Source of the DNA: Emticicia sp. CRIBPO
Lineage (GTDB): Bacteria; Bacteroidota; Bacteroidia; Cytophagales; Spirosomataceae
Reading direction: 5' to 3'
DNA length: 64,000 bases
Assembly: GCF_009905725.1 (NCBI RefSeq)
Contig: NZ_JAAAKV010000005.1
Coordinates: 370,197-434,196 of the forward strand
Shown here: positions 32,433-41,790 of the stretch, one piece after another
Layout of the letters: the number at the start of each line of letters is the position of its first letter
How positions within the stretch are numbered: position 1 is the first letter of the stretch
Translations under genes and position numbers: made by a program
Notes under the pieces: model-generated
The model's database searches: none
Told to the model about the DNA's origin: nothing
Seen by the model: only the letters and a program-made list of their open reading frames with translations

Positions 32433-33125
32433 ATGCAGTTAACAGCTATAGCCATAGATGACGAACCAAAGGCTTTGGAAGTGGTAGAAATGCACGCTTC
32501 CAAAGTGCCTTTTTTACTTTTGAAAGCCACTTTCACAGACGCTTTTGAAGCTTTGAAATACCTGAAAGAAAATAAGGTCGATCTTCTTTTTCTGGACATC
32601 AGTATGCCGGATATCTCCGGCATTGAGTTCCTGGGTATTCTCCAGAACAAACCGATGGTAATTTTCACAACGGCTTATTCGGAATATGCTGTCACAGGAT
32701 TTGAACTCGATGCCATAGATTATCTGATGAAACCCTTTTCCCTGGCCAGGTTTACAAAGGCCTGTCAGAAAACCCTGGAGCTGAAACAGGTGACCGTGAA
32801 AGACAAAATGGATTTCCTGTTTCTGAAAACCGGGTATGAGGAAGAGAAAGTGTTTTTTGATGAAATTCTGTATATCAAAGCAGAGGGAAATTACCTGGAG
32901 TATGTGGCCCCCAACCGCAAACTGCTGAGCCGCCAGACCATTACGGAAGCCATGGAAAACCTGTCGTCGGAAGAGTTTATCAGGATTCACCGGTCTTATA
33001 TCGTCCCTATAAAAAAGATTCAAAAGATCAGCCGTCATTCGGTTTGGGTTTCGGGTATCGAAATTCCCATCGGCGTATCTTTTGAATCTAATCTGTCGAA
33101 AATAAAATCACAGCTTTTAAGCTGA
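32433..33125 (+). CDS. LytTR-family response regulator
   Basis: A 230-residue regulator. The receiver domain has the acidic pair DDE at 9-11, the phospho-acceptor Asp55 in DLLFLDISMPDISG, and Lys in DYLMKPF. Residues about 130-230 are the LytTR DNA-binding domain (ILYIKAEGNYLEYV, then EEFIRIHRSYIVPIKKI). It is the third gene of the kinase operon and ends five bases from the convergent RND gene. Its targets are not evident, although LytTR regulators often control neighbouring transport or envelope genes. Confidence 0.93.
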   Translation: MQLTAIAIDDEPKALEVVEMHASKVPFLLLKATFTDAFEALKYLKENKVDLLFLDISMPDISGIEFLGILQNKPMVIFTTAYSEYAVTGFELDAIDYLMKPFSLARFTKACQKTLELKQVTVKDKMDFLFLKTGYEEEKVFFDEILYIKAEGNYLEYVAPNRKLLSRQTITEAMENLSSEEFIRIHRSYIVPIKKIQKISRHSVWVSGIEIPIGVSFESNLSKIKSQLLS

Positions 33126-33129
33126 ATGC

Positions 33130-36100
33130 TTAGATTTTCGGCGGCAATAATTTGTACATAACAGGCGTCACGATCCTGGTCAGGATGAGTGAGGAAATTA
33201 ACCCACCGATGATCACCAAAGCCAGCGGCGAATACAGTGGCGAATGCTCCATCACCAGGGGAACCAGGCCACCGATGGCCGTCATGGTTGTTAAAACGAT
33301 CGGAATAAATCTTGTTTCCCCTGCTTTTTCTATGGCCTCATCTATCGTTAAGCCCTCATGTTTTCTCAGGTAATTGGTATAATCTACCAGCAGGATCGAG
33401 TTTTTAACCTCGATACCGGCCAGGGCGATGATACCCACCACCGCTGTGAAGGAAAGAGAATTACCCGTCAGGAAGAGGATGCCTACCGCCCCGATAATAC
33501 CCAAAGGAATTACAGAAAGTACAATGAATGAGCTTTTAAAAGTACGGAATTCGAGAATCAGGATCGCCAGGATACCGAAGATCGTGATGATGATGATGGT
33601 TCCGAGTCCCCCGAAAGTTTCCTGCTGACGTTCCAGCTCTCCCGCCGTTTTAATAGAATACCCGGAAGGAATATCGATCTTCGCGAGTTTTTCCTGGAAT
33701 GCCTGGTTCACAGCAGGGGTAAGGTAGCCATTGGCTACAAAAGAACTCACCGTGGTATATCTTTCCTGGTCATAGTGATTGATTTTATTGGGAGACGTTT
33801 CAAAGGCGACTGAGGCCAGTTGAGACAAAGGAATCATGATGCCTGAAGGATTGGCAATGAACATCTTGTCAAAGACCGAAACATCGGGTTTTCCTGTTCT
33901 TGGCAGGCCTACATTGATCTGGATATCGTCAGCGTCCTGCGACTTATAACTACCGATATTAATGCCCGAAATACCCATCCTGATGGTACGGTCAATGTCG
34001 CTGGTCGGAATGCCCATCAGGCCGGCCTTGTCCTGGTTGATTTTAACCCGCAGGTCCGTATTGATAGCCGACATCGGGTTGTTGACATAAATCGTTCCTT
34101 CTGTGGCTTTGTAGGCTTTTTCAACTTTGAAAGCTATCGACCGTAGGCTGTCGAGGTTATCACCGAATATCCTGACACTCAGTGGGGCTTCTACCGGAGG
34201 TCCCTGCTCAAACTCGATCACCTGGATTTTTGCACCTGGATATACCTTGAATTTCTTTCTGAGGAGATCGATGAACTCGGTTCTTTCCGGCACTTCAGTG
34301 GCTTCCTGGAGCTGTACAAACAGCTGGGCAAAATTGCTGATGGCTCCCCCGGGAGGAATGACGTTGTAGTAAATCCTCGGGTTGCCTTTACCGACATTGG
34401 TGGTAAAGTTTTTCACCACTTCGTGTTTTGACAGCTCTGCTTCTACGAACCGGGCTACCTGGTTGGTTTCGGAAATGTTGACACCGATCGGCGTTTCTAT
34501 ATTGATCAGGAACTGTGGTTTTTCGGATTTCGGGAAAACGCTGATACCGATCACAGGGATCAGGGACAAACTGCCGACAAACACTAAAACAGCTATCAAA
34601 AGGGTAATGGCCGGATGATTCAATGACCAGTGGAGAATTTTACGGTAAGATCCTTCAATACCCTTCTTCATAAACTGAAGAATAATGTTGCCTTCTTCTT
34701 TCTCCTCTTTAGGCATTAAAAGACTGGCCAGGAAAGGGACGATCGTAAAGGAAACGAAAAGCGAAGCCAGTACGGTCGTGATAACCGCCATCGGTAAGCT
34801 CCTGATAAACTCTCCCGACGACTCAGGAAGGAAGGTCAGCGGAAGAAAGGCAAATATCAAAGTGGCTGTGCAGCCTACCACCGCCAGTCCGATCTGCTTG
34901 GTGGCTTCAATGGCGGCGGTTCTTCTTGAATGCCCTTCCCGGATAAACCTGGAAATGTTTTCAACAACCACAATGGAGTCATCTACGAGCAAACCCAATG
35001 CGATCACAAGTCCGACAACAGACAACTGGTTGATTCCGAAACCAAGCAGGTCGAGTGCCGCCAGACCTATAGCCAGTGACAGCGGGATAGAGATCATCAC
35101 AATAATGGCCGGTCTGATACCCAGCGGGATGAGAGTGATCAGTACCAGGACAATGGCGATGCCAAAATCCCTGGCCAGGCCGAGTAATCTTTTTGAAACG
35201 CTATGGGCCTGGTCAAAATTCTTTTCAAATTGTATAGACGCAGGAAGTTTTTTGGCAAACTCATCGATGATCGGGTTGGCCAGCTTGCTGACATCAAAAA
35301 TGTTGGTGTTTTTCTTCTGAGTGGCCGTAACCAGGATACCTCTTTTGCCGTTCAGTCTGGCTACATAAGTTTCTTCTTCGTAGCCCATCTCTACATCCGC
35401 AATGGCAGAAAGATAGGTGACCTGTGTGCCTGATGTGCTGACAATCGTATTCCTGATCTGCTCCAGGTTTTCATAAGAACCAGAGGTTTTAACGTTCAGT
35501 TTACGGTTGCCTACTTCGATAGACCCCGCCGGGATGTTGGCATTTTCTGATTGAATGGCCCCGATGACCCGGTTAAGGGGGATCCTGTACTGGGCCATTT
35601 TTTCAAGATTCAGCGATATTTTGACCCTTTGTTCGGGATACGCCCAGGTTTCTACGGTTTTAAGTGTTTTTACCTTGAGAAGCTGGTCTTTTAAGTCCTC
35701 CGCGTATTCTTTAAGTTCTGCATAAGGGGCGGTTTCAGACATGATGGCACATTGCAGGATACTCACACCTTCAGGGGTATATCTCAGTACATCAATACTG
35801 TAAATGTCCTGCGGTAATTTACTCCGGATGGCATTGACTTCTCTCAGTACCTCATTGTATTTTTCTTCCGGGTCGATGGCGTGTTCAAATTCTATCCTGA
35901 TACTGGCTACGCCGTCATCAGCGGTCGAAATCACTTTTTTGATGTCATCAATGCTGCTAATTTTTTCTTCAATAGGATCCATTACCAGCTTTTCCATATC
36001 CGACGAGCTGGTACCGGGATAAACCACGACGATGGAGTTAAACGTGGCTTTCAGCACCGGGTCTTCCGCCTTCGGCATCTGTATCAGGGAGTTGATACCA

Positions 36101-36171
36101 ATAGCGATGATCATCACAAAAATGATGATGGTGAACTGATAGTTTTTAACCGAAAATTCTGCGATTTTCAT
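33130..36171 (-). CDS. RND efflux permease (HAE1/AcrB-like)
   Basis: A 1013-residue inner-membrane pump with twelve predicted helices and two large periplasmic loops, the full length for AcrB/MexB-type permeases. It begins in the usual way with an N-terminal helix after KNYQFTIIIFVMIIAI. The proton relay Asp pair is in ALGLLVDDSIVVVENISRFI and the second-half equivalent is in AGIEVKNSILLVDYTN. It is the third gene of the TolC-adaptor-permease operon. Substrates cannot be inferred. Confidence 0.95.
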   Translation of the reverse strand: MKIAEFSVKNYQFTIIIFVMIIAIGINSLIQMPKAEDPVLKATFNSIVVVYPGTSSSDMEKLVMDPIEEKISSIDDIKKVISTADDGVASIRIEFEHAIDPEEKYNEVLREVNAIRSKLPQDIYSIDVLRYTPEGVSILQCAIMSETAPYAELKEYAEDLKDQLLKVKTLKTVETWAYPEQRVKISLNLEKMAQYRIPLNRVIGAIQSENANIPAGSIEVGNRKLNVKTSGSYENLEQIRNTIVSTSGTQVTYLSAIADVEMGYEEETYVARLNGKRGILVTATQKKNTNIFDVSKLANPIIDEFAKKLPASIQFEKNFDQAHSVSKRLLGLARDFGIAIVLVLITLIPLGIRPAIIVMISIPLSLAIGLAALDLLGFGINQLSVVGLVIALGLLVDDSIVVVENISRFIREGHSRRTAAIEATKQIGLAVVGCTATLIFAFLPLTFLPESSGEFIRSLPMAVITTVLASLFVSFTIVPFLASLLMPKEEKEEGNIILQFMKKGIEGSYRKILHWSLNHPAITLLIAVLVFVGSLSLIPVIGISVFPKSEKPQFLINIETPIGVNISETNQVARFVEAELSKHEVVKNFTTNVGKGNPRIYYNVIPPGGAISNFAQLFVQLQEATEVPERTEFIDLLRKKFKVYPGAKIQVIEFEQGPPVEAPLSVRIFGDNLDSLRSIAFKVEKAYKATEGTIYVNNPMSAINTDLRVKINQDKAGLMGIPTSDIDRTIRMGISGINIGSYKSQDADDIQINVGLPRTGKPDVSVFDKMFIANPSGIMIPLSQLASVAFETSPNKINHYDQERYTTVSSFVANGYLTPAVNQAFQEKLAKIDIPSGYSIKTAGELERQQETFGGLGTIIIITIFGILAILILEFRTFKSSFIVLSVIPLGIIGAVGILFLTGNSLSFTAVVGIIALAGIEVKNSILLVDYTNYLRKHEGLTIDEAIEKAGETRFIPIVLTTMTAIGGLVPLVMEHSPLYSPLALVIIGGLISSLILTRIVTPVMYKLLPPKI

Positions 36172-36216
36172 ATATATTTCTTGTCAAAAAGTCCTGGTAT
36201 AAGATTTTAGGAAGCC

Positions 36217-37257
36217 TTATTTAGCTACGTTTACTTTGGTATTATCGCTCAGAAAATTGGCCCCTTTCGTAACGATCAGGTCAGATTCGCTGATGCCTGA
36301 AAATACCTGGACAGACTGGTCGATGATTTTTCCGATGGTCACCGCTCTTTTGGCAACGGTTTTCGAAGCGTCTGAATACACAAATACATAGGCGTTGCTG
36401 CCATTGGCTTCAATCACCGCCGCAATAGGAATCATCAGGCCGCTGGTCTTTGTTTTCGGGCTGATAAAGGCCTTGGCTACAAATCCCGAAATGAGTCTTT
36501 CGCCCGATGGCTGCATCTGGAGCTCCACTTCGTAAGTCCCGGTAGCAGGGTTGACGGTCTGGGCAATCTGGGTTACGGTTGCCTTGAATGTTTTTTCCGG
36601 ATAGGCGTCAAGTGATACTTCGGCCTGGTCGCCGGCAGATACTTTTACCAGGTCTTTATCCGATAATCCCAGGTTCAGCATAAAAGCCGATTCACCTGTG
36701 CCCAGGATAATGGCCGGGTTAAACGGTGTGATCAACTCTCCCTGCTCCGCCAGTTTGCGTAGTATTCGTCCCGTTGCCGGGGCATATATTTTCGACAATT
36801 TCTGATTAAAAATGGCCGTTTGCAGAGACTGACTGGCCACTTCAAAGCCGGTGGTGGCGTCCTGAACAGTCGTCAGGGTAGTGGCTTCATCGGCAAACAG
36901 TTTTTTAGCCCTGTCCAGATCCCTTTCTGATTTCTGAACCCCCAGTCTGGCCTGTTGTACCTGAGCGTCTATTTCGGACAGGTCCAGTTCGGCAAGGAGC
37001 TGACCTGCTTTGACGAGCTGGCCTTCTTTGACATACATCTTCCGGATCATGCCCCCTGTTTTGAAAGCCAGCTTAAGTTCTGATTTGGAAGAAAGCACGC
37101 CGCTGCCAATGATCTTTTCTCCTATAGATTTCCTTTCAGGATTGGCCAGCGAAACAGTAAGGAGGGATTCTTCTTTGGCGGCTTCTGCGGGTTTTTCTTT
37201 TTTACCGCAGGAAACAGCAAATATGATAAGGGTCAGAAATAGAGCTTTGAATTTCAT
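36217..37257 (-). CDS. RND efflux periplasmic adaptor lipoprotein (MFP)
   Basis: A 346-residue adaptor. The signal peptide MKFKALFLTLIIFAVSC ends in a lipidated Cys17. The barrel-sandwich hybrid starts at about residue 50 (MIRKMYVKEGQLVKAGQLLA), a helical hairpin spans residues about 85-140, and YAPATGRILRKLAEQGELIT closes the sandwich. A beta-barrel and a membrane-proximal domain complete it. It bridges the TolC channel and the RND pump, and lies 45 bases upstream of the permease gene. Confidence 0.93.
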   Translation of the reverse strand: MKFKALFLTLIIFAVSCGKKEKPAEAAKEESLLTVSLANPERKSIGEKIIGSGVLSSKSELKLAFKTGGMIRKMYVKEGQLVKAGQLLAELDLSEIDAQVQQARLGVQKSERDLDRAKKLFADEATTLTTVQDATTGFEVASQSLQTAIFNQKLSKIYAPATGRILRKLAEQGELITPFNPAIILGTGESAFMLNLGLSDKDLVKVSAGDQAEVSLDAYPEKTFKATVTQIAQTVNPATGTYEVELQMQPSGERLISGFVAKAFISPKTKTSGLMIPIAAVIEANGSNAYVFVYSDASKTVAKRAVTIGKIIDQSVQVFSGISESDLIVTKGANFLSDNTKVNVAK

Positions 37258-37284
37258 AGAAGTATATGTTCTTATTAGGTTTTG

Positions 37285-38637
37285 TTATAGTCCTGAGCCT
37301 GACCACCTGTCAAGCATTGATTTTTTGACAAGCATGTCATAGCGGGCCAGCGAAACATTGAGTTTGGCCACCATATCATCGTTCTGGGCTTTAAAATATT
37401 CAACATAGATGGCCTGCCCGTTTTTATAGCGGCTTTCCACTATTTTCAATACCTTCTCCGTTTTTTCGACACCTACCAGGGCTGATTTCAGCGATTCTTC
37501 AGAAGATACAAGATCATAATAGGCCTGGGTGACCTGGAGCTGGACCTGCTGTTTCACTTCTTCGATTTTCGTTTCAAGAATGCTCTTCTGGATTTTCGTT
37601 TGCTGCATTTTGTGCTTCTTTTCATATCCGTGATAAAGATCCCATTGCAGGCCTATTTGTGCCAGGGCATATGCCTGGTTCCGGAAAGTATATCCGAATC
37701 CCTGGAAACCCGTGCTGCCACCTACAGACAGCTGAGGAAGTTTTGCGTTTTTGGTCTGCATGAGTAAAATCGTCTCATTGACCTTAATACCGCTTTGCAG
37801 CTGATTAAACTCCGGCCTGTTGATGAGGGCAGATTGCTTGGACCGCTCCAGGTCTTCCACATGAACAGGAATATTGACCAGGGAGGTATCTGCAATAATA
37901 TCCGTAGTAAGATCGCGGTTCAGCAGGAAGTTAAAATAGGCTTTGGCCGACTCCCGGTTTTTGCGGAAAACCGAATTCTGCTGATCCAGTTTACTGATCT
38001 CATATTCGGTAGACATGACCGCGTCTTTCAGAGCCACATTATTAGCCACCAGTTTCTGATTCAGGACCAGGAATTGGGATAAAACAGTCCTGGACTGATC
38101 AATCAGCTTAATGGTTTCAAGTGTCTGCAGATATTGATAGTAGGCGGTTTCAATCGTATATCTCAGCTCATATTTCAGAGCTTTTCTTTTGGCCTCCTCG
38201 GTTTGGAGCAGCTCCTTTTGCAGCAGGATATTGTATTTGATATCCGTATTGAAGATAGGATATTGAAAGGTCACTTTGGTCTCATGAAAATTGTTGGGGG
38301 CCAGCTGCTGGCTGACATTCTCGACCATCGGGAAATTGGAGCTGGAGGTCAGCTGGTTAAGGGTTTTGTAAACCGGGTTCAGCAAGTCTCCGATCGGGAA
38401 ATCAAGTTTACGTCCCCCGGCAGCCAGGGTGTAATTGGGAGCAAACGCAATTCTTGGCGAAAGGTTGCTTCTGGCGATGTCAATGTTTTTGACCGCTTTC
38501 TCAAATTCGAGGTTTTGTTGTTTCAGGGCCAGGTTGCTTTCAAGTCCCTGCTGCACATAGCTTTGCACAATCCCGGACTGGGCTGCGGCCTGGCCGCCAA
38601 TACATGTTAAACAGAGGTAAAAGGTTATTTTTTTCAT
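37285..38637 (-). CDS. TolC-family outer membrane efflux protein
   Basis: A 450-residue protein with signal peptide MKKITFYLCLTCIGGQAAAQ. Two OEP repeats of long helices flank beta strands that build the outer-membrane barrel; NLALKQQNLEFEKAVKNIDI and SRYKNGQAIYVEYFKAQND mark the repeats. It is the first gene of the efflux operon, 27 bases from the adaptor gene, and should form the trimeric exit duct for the RND pump. Confidence 0.93.
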   Translation of the reverse strand: MKKITFYLCLTCIGGQAAAQSGIVQSYVQQGLESNLALKQQNLEFEKAVKNIDIARSNLSPRIAFAPNYTLAAGGRKLDFPIGDLLNPVYKTLNQLTSSSNFPMVENVSQQLAPNNFHETKVTFQYPIFNTDIKYNILLQKELLQTEEAKRKALKYELRYTIETAYYQYLQTLETIKLIDQSRTVLSQFLVLNQKLVANNVALKDAVMSTEYEISKLDQQNSVFRKNRESAKAYFNFLLNRDLTTDIIADTSLVNIPVHVEDLERSKQSALINRPEFNQLQSGIKVNETILLMQTKNAKLPQLSVGGSTGFQGFGYTFRNQAYALAQIGLQWDLYHGYEKKHKMQQTKIQKSILETKIEEVKQQVQLQVTQAYYDLVSSEESLKSALVGVEKTEKVLKIVESRYKNGQAIYVEYFKAQNDDMVAKLNVSLARYDMLVKKSMLDRWSGSGL

Positions 38638-38697
38638 GAGTACTCTTTAGGTATATGGGCTGTTTCTTTTAGGAAACATTTTATAGTATCTGCGTGG

Positions 38698-39138
38698 TTA
38701 TTTCATCGTAAAACTGGTCTTCACCATATTGCTCACCGACTTGGCAATGATATCCCCTTTTTCGTTGGTGATCTGACATTCAGCATGAACAATCGTGTTG
38801 CCGTTACGGACAATACTTGATTTCACGAGGATTATCTCACCTATTTTGGCGGGGTTCAGAAAGTCGACATTCAGGTTGACAGAAGCATAAAAAGCACCCT
38901 TATCCAGGGAATAAACCGTTGCCCCGATCACTTCGTCCATCATGGCAGAAGCTACACCGCCGTGGAGTATCATGGCAGGGTTGGTAAATTCGGGCTTTAC
39001 TTCAAATTCAAAGCCCAGACTTCCGAATTCTGCACTTACCAGTTTGCCATCCAGCCATTTAGCCAGCAATGAAGGGCTGTTTTCGCCCATCCTGTTACCG
39101 ATGTTGGCTTTAAAGAATTCAATTATTTTGTTTGTCAT
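38698..39138 (-). CDS. PaaI-type hotdog thioesterase
   Basis: A 146-residue cytosolic protein with the hotdog fold. The central helix segment is LHGGVASAMMDEVIGAT, with the conserved His-Gly-Gly and Asp/Glu of acyl-CoA thioesterases of the PaaI group. VNLNVDFLNPAKIGEIILVK forms the strands. It hydrolyses an acyl-CoA of unknown type. Its start overlaps the end of the DUF4260 gene by 20 bases, so the two are co-transcribed. Confidence 0.88.
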   Translation of the reverse strand: MTNKIIEFFKANIGNRMGENSPSLLAKWLDGKLVSAEFGSLGFEFEVKPEFTNPAMILHGGVASAMMDEVIGATVYSLDKGAFYASVNLNVDFLNPAKIGEIILVKSSIVRNGNTIVHAECQITNEKGDIIAKSVSNMVKTSFTMK

Positions 39139-39484
39139 TGCCTATTTTACCTAAATGTGTATTATTAAACGCGTTTTCAAATTTTAATCCATAGCCGAAT
39201 ACCCTGTCCATGGCCGAATGAGAAAAAAGAATTACACCAGATAAGAGCAAGATTGGAGATGCTATTGCAATTCCAATGCCATAAATGAATATGGCTAATG
39301 CTTTATGGTGAAAAAAATTATAAACCCATGCCCCGGCTTTCGGGTTTATCGTATATCCTATCATGCTAAGGTCCGGTAACAGCAGCAAAGCCGGGAAATA
39401 CCACCAGGCATAGTCCAGCTGACTGAATAAAATAATGCCGAGAAAGAACTGTCCGGCTTCTTCAAGGGTGATCAAGGTTTTCAT
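39119..39484 (-). CDS. DUF4260 membrane protein
   Basis: A 121-residue protein with three or four membrane helices. The start is the ATG at 39484 (MKTLITLEEAGQFFLGIILF), preferred to an upstream TTG. Motifs typical of DUF4260 are LLLPDLSMIGYTINPKAGA, YNFFHHKALAI and HSAMDRVFGYGLK. The function is unknown. It precedes the PaaI-type gene, overlapping it by 20 bases. Confidence 0.83.
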   Translation of the reverse strand: MKTLITLEEAGQFFLGIILFSQLDYAWWYFPALLLLPDLSMIGYTINPKAGAWVYNFFHHKALAIFIYGIGIAIASPILLLSGVILFSHSAMDRVFGYGLKFENAFNNTHLGKIGNDKQNN

Positions 39485-39561
39485 GAGGGCTGGGTTTGAG
39501 AGATTAAACAAAGGCTTAATTACTGTACTTTCTTTTCATTAAAGAAATCCTTTCAGATATA

Positions 39562-40140
39562 TTATTTCATTTTCTCTCCTAGCTTTCTGACTTTTTCAAG
39601 TTCTCTGGCCCTGAATGATTCTTTTGATAACCTCACCGGCCCTATAGAAGTTATTCCGACAGGGGAGATTCCGCAAAATTCGAAAGTCATTCTTTTAAGG
39701 GCTTTGTAGCCCGGCCCCCCGTTAAAAATCCTGTAAAACCAGGCCGGCTGGTCCATCGTACATATGATGCGGGCTGTCCTTCCTTTCAGCAGTTTTTTCC
39801 ACCAGAGCGAGTTTTCTATCTTCTCAAATGCGAATCCTGGCAGGAGAATACGGTCGAAAAAACCCTTCAGCAAAGCCGGAACACCGCCCCACCACAGCGG
39901 GTGAACAACGACAATATGTTCTGCCCAGAGAATCTTTTTCTGAGCCGCGATCAGGTCCGGTTCCAGGTTGGTCCTTTTTCTGTACCCATACTCGAGGTTG
40001 GGGTTGAATTCCAGATCATAAATGTTGAGTACCTCTATTTCTGCCCCTGCATTTAAAGCTCCGGTCCGGTAGGCATTGGCCAGGGCCTGGCAGTAACTTT
40101 CTTTGTCGGGATGGCCCTGGATAAGTAATATCTTTTTCAT
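39562..40140 (-). CDS. NAD(P)H-dependent oxidoreductase, flavodoxin-like (quinone reductase type)
   Basis: A 192-residue flavoprotein from the ATG at 40140 (MKKILLIQGHPDKESYCQAL). The fold is that of KefF/MdaB/NQO-type reductases: HPLWWGGVPALLKGFFDRIL is the FMN/FAD-binding region. It reduces quinones with two electrons, in general. It is the last gene of the TetR-controlled operon and follows the DUF3995 gene by eight bases. Confidence 0.87.
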   Translation of the reverse strand: MKKILLIQGHPDKESYCQALANAYRTGALNAGAEIEVLNIYDLEFNPNLEYGYRKRTNLEPDLIAAQKKILWAEHIVVVHPLWWGGVPALLKGFFDRILLPGFAFEKIENSLWWKKLLKGRTARIICTMDQPAWFYRIFNGGPGYKALKRMTFEFCGISPVGITSIGPVRLSKESFRARELEKVRKLGEKMK

Positions 40141-40148
40141 AAATGTGA

Positions 40149-40574
40149 TTAATTTTTTACTGCGATAAACAGGATACTGGCAAACAGCCAGAGGCATAAA
40201 GGGGTATAATAACGGGTGTCAAGTAAGGCAAATGCTGTATTTCTGATCTTTTTAGTCAGTCCGACATACCTGAACTCGCCGATAGCCCTGACCAGGAATA
40301 TTCCGCTGACGATGTATAAGGCTGTATCTTTGAATCTGTCGATTGGGCTGAAAGAGACTAATCCTGATCCGGTGAGCATCAGAAAAGAAAATACCATGAG
40401 GCCAAAAGCCACTGTCAGAGTGGCCAATGCACCGGGTTGAAAAGAGAGTTGTCCTTTCATGTTGCCCGGGATCGCATATGCGGCACCCCATTTACCCCCA
40501 AGAGCCCAATAGATATGGATAGCGGAAATCAGGAAAAAAACAAGGGCATTGATAACCGATAAGGTAATAACCAT
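40149..40574 (-). CDS. DUF3995 membrane protein
   Basis: A 141-residue protein with four membrane helices, counted from the ATG at 40574. The first helix contains AIHIYWALGGKWG, the signature of DUF3995, and IFLVRAIGEFRYVGL is the third. The function is unknown. It is the third gene of the TetR-controlled unit, five bases after the preceding membrane-protein gene. Confidence 0.8.
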   Translation of the reverse strand: MVITLSVINALVFFLISAIHIYWALGGKWGAAYAIPGNMKGQLSFQPGALATLTVAFGLMVFSFLMLTGSGLVSFSPIDRFKDTALYIVSGIFLVRAIGEFRYVGLTKKIRNTAFALLDTRYYTPLCLWLFASILFIAVKN

Positions 40575-40579
40575 GATTT

Positions 40580-41002
40580 CTAATGTCTTTTGTATGAAAG
40601 AATTAAACCCAGCCCCAAACCGACCAATGAGATTCCGAAAACAGCCACACCTACCCAAAGTATCCAGATCATGCTGTTTGGCTGATTAAGCTGATTGCCG
40701 ATAGCAGCTGCAAAAAAACCTCCGCTGATCAGAATAGCTGCAAACGGGAAACCGGAACGAAGCATCCATCTGACTCTCTCCTTATATATCGTGTGATCAA
40801 CAAAAAGAAGTGTAACCAGTGAAAGGATCACCAAAACACCCGCATGGGCATGACCGGCACGGAACATGCTTTTCTGAAAGTCTGTCAGCGGCATATCAAA
40901 CTGACCGGACAGCACCGATAACAAAAAAGTACCTCCGTAGGCAATGGACGGAACCGTCAGAATGATGATTCCGGCCATTAATTTTGCTTCTCTTGTAATC
41001 AT
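40580..41002 (-). CDS. Conserved membrane protein of unknown function in a TetR operon
   Basis: A 140-residue protein with four membrane helices, near residues 10-30, 50-68, 84-102 and 110-133. The loop after the first helix carries FRAGHAHAGVLVILSL, with paired His that could bind a ligand or haem, though nothing proves it. I do not recognise a named family with confidence. It overlaps the TetR gene by four bases. Confidence 0.7.
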   Translation of the reverse strand: MITREAKLMAGIIILTVPSIAYGGTFLLSVLSGQFDMPLTDFQKSMFRAGHAHAGVLVILSLVTLLFVDHTIYKERVRWMLRSGFPFAAILISGGFFAAAIGNQLNQPNSMIWILWVGVAVFGISLVGLGLGLILSYKRH

Positions 41003-41613
41003 AAACTTTTCAAAGTTTGTGAGAATAACTCCAGGGCTCTGATCAACCTCGGAATTCTCTCGGATTCATCAAACATCAGTGTTCTTTTGCGGAGATGTAG
41101 CGTAACAAGCCCATGAACGGTCGCCCACACCATCATCGAAAGGTCATCCAAATCGTAGCCTTTGAAATGCCCGGCATCGAGACATCTCTGTACCACGGCT
41201 TTCAGCATGCCGAATGCCCTGTTGCCGTCTTCCCAGATGTCGTCGCTACAGGCCAGGGCTTCAATGGGTGAAATCATCAGGAACATCAGGTCATATAATT
41301 CCGGATTTTCAAGGCCATACCGGAGGTATTGTTCTCCCATACCGATCAGCTGATCCATGGGGTTTTCAATATAAGCCACCGCTTCAAATGATTTTATAAG
41401 CCCGATAAAGGATTCGCTGTGTAAGGCAAAAAGCAGTTCGTTTTTGTCTTTGAAATACAGATAGATGGTACCCGGACTGTATTCTATAGCATCGGCGATG
41501 TTACGGATACTTGTTTTTTCGTAACCCTGTTCTAAAAAAAGCTTTCTCGCCGCGTTCAGGATCCTGACACGCATCTCTTCTTTGTCTCTCTCTTTTCTTT
41601 CTGTTACGCCCAC
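40999..41613 (-). CDS. TetR/AcrR-family transcriptional regulator
   Basis: A 204-residue regulator. The GTG at 41613 is chosen as start because the product then begins MGVTERKERDKEEMRVRI, the usual start of this subgroup; the open frame further upstream would run through the operator. The DNA-binding domain has TSIRNIADAIEYSPGTIYLY followed by KDKNELL, and the C-terminal ligand domain is helical. It is the first gene of the operon that includes two membrane proteins and a flavin reductase. Confidence 0.9.
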   Translation of the reverse strand: MGVTERKERDKEEMRVRILNAARKLFLEQGYEKTSIRNIADAIEYSPGTIYLYFKDKNELLFALHSESFIGLIKSFEAVAYIENPMDQLIGMGEQYLRYGLENPELYDLMFLMISPIEALACSDDIWEDGNRAFGMLKAVVQRCLDAGHFKGYDLDDLSMMVWATVHGLVTLHLRKRTLMFDESERIPRLIRALELFSQTLKSL

Positions 41614-41645
41614 TGAATGATGATTTTTTAAAGTACACTGCAAAT

Positions 41646-41666
41646 AAAATGAACAGTGTTCATTTT
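41646..41666. promoter_or_regulatory. TetR operator, 21-base palindrome
   Basis: AAAATGAACA-G-TGTTCATTTT is a perfect inverted repeat with ten-base arms, 33 bases upstream of the TetR start. Its length and symmetry fit a TetR dimer site, so the operon is probably autorepressed. Confidence 0.72.
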
Positions 41667-41722
41667 TCAAAATAAAAGAACTGATTTTTTTTAAAGTTTA
41701 TTTTCAGGGCGTTAAGGGCAGA

Positions 41723-41767
41723 TAAAAAAAGCACCACCTTCAAACCGGAACGGTTCGCTGATGATGC
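41723..41767 (-). terminator. Rho-independent terminator after the PUL AraC gene
   Basis: On the minus strand GCATCATC and GGTGGTGC form an outer stem (two wobble pairs) around an inner AACCG/CGGTT stem, followed by seven T residues (complement of 41724-41730). It lies 24 bases after the stop of the AraC gene. Confidence 0.7.
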
Positions 41768-41790
41768 CCCTGGGTTTTAGGTTAATTCGG

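Noticed and set aside
34685..35320. 211-residue plus-strand open frame
   Set aside because: It lies antisense inside the RND permease gene and has no family resemblance; it is a shadow of that gene's coding constraint.
33130..38637. Metal (CusA-type) assignment of the RND system
   Set aside because: The permease lacks the Met-rich metal-binding motifs and matches the HAE1 drug-efflux group in its conserved helices.
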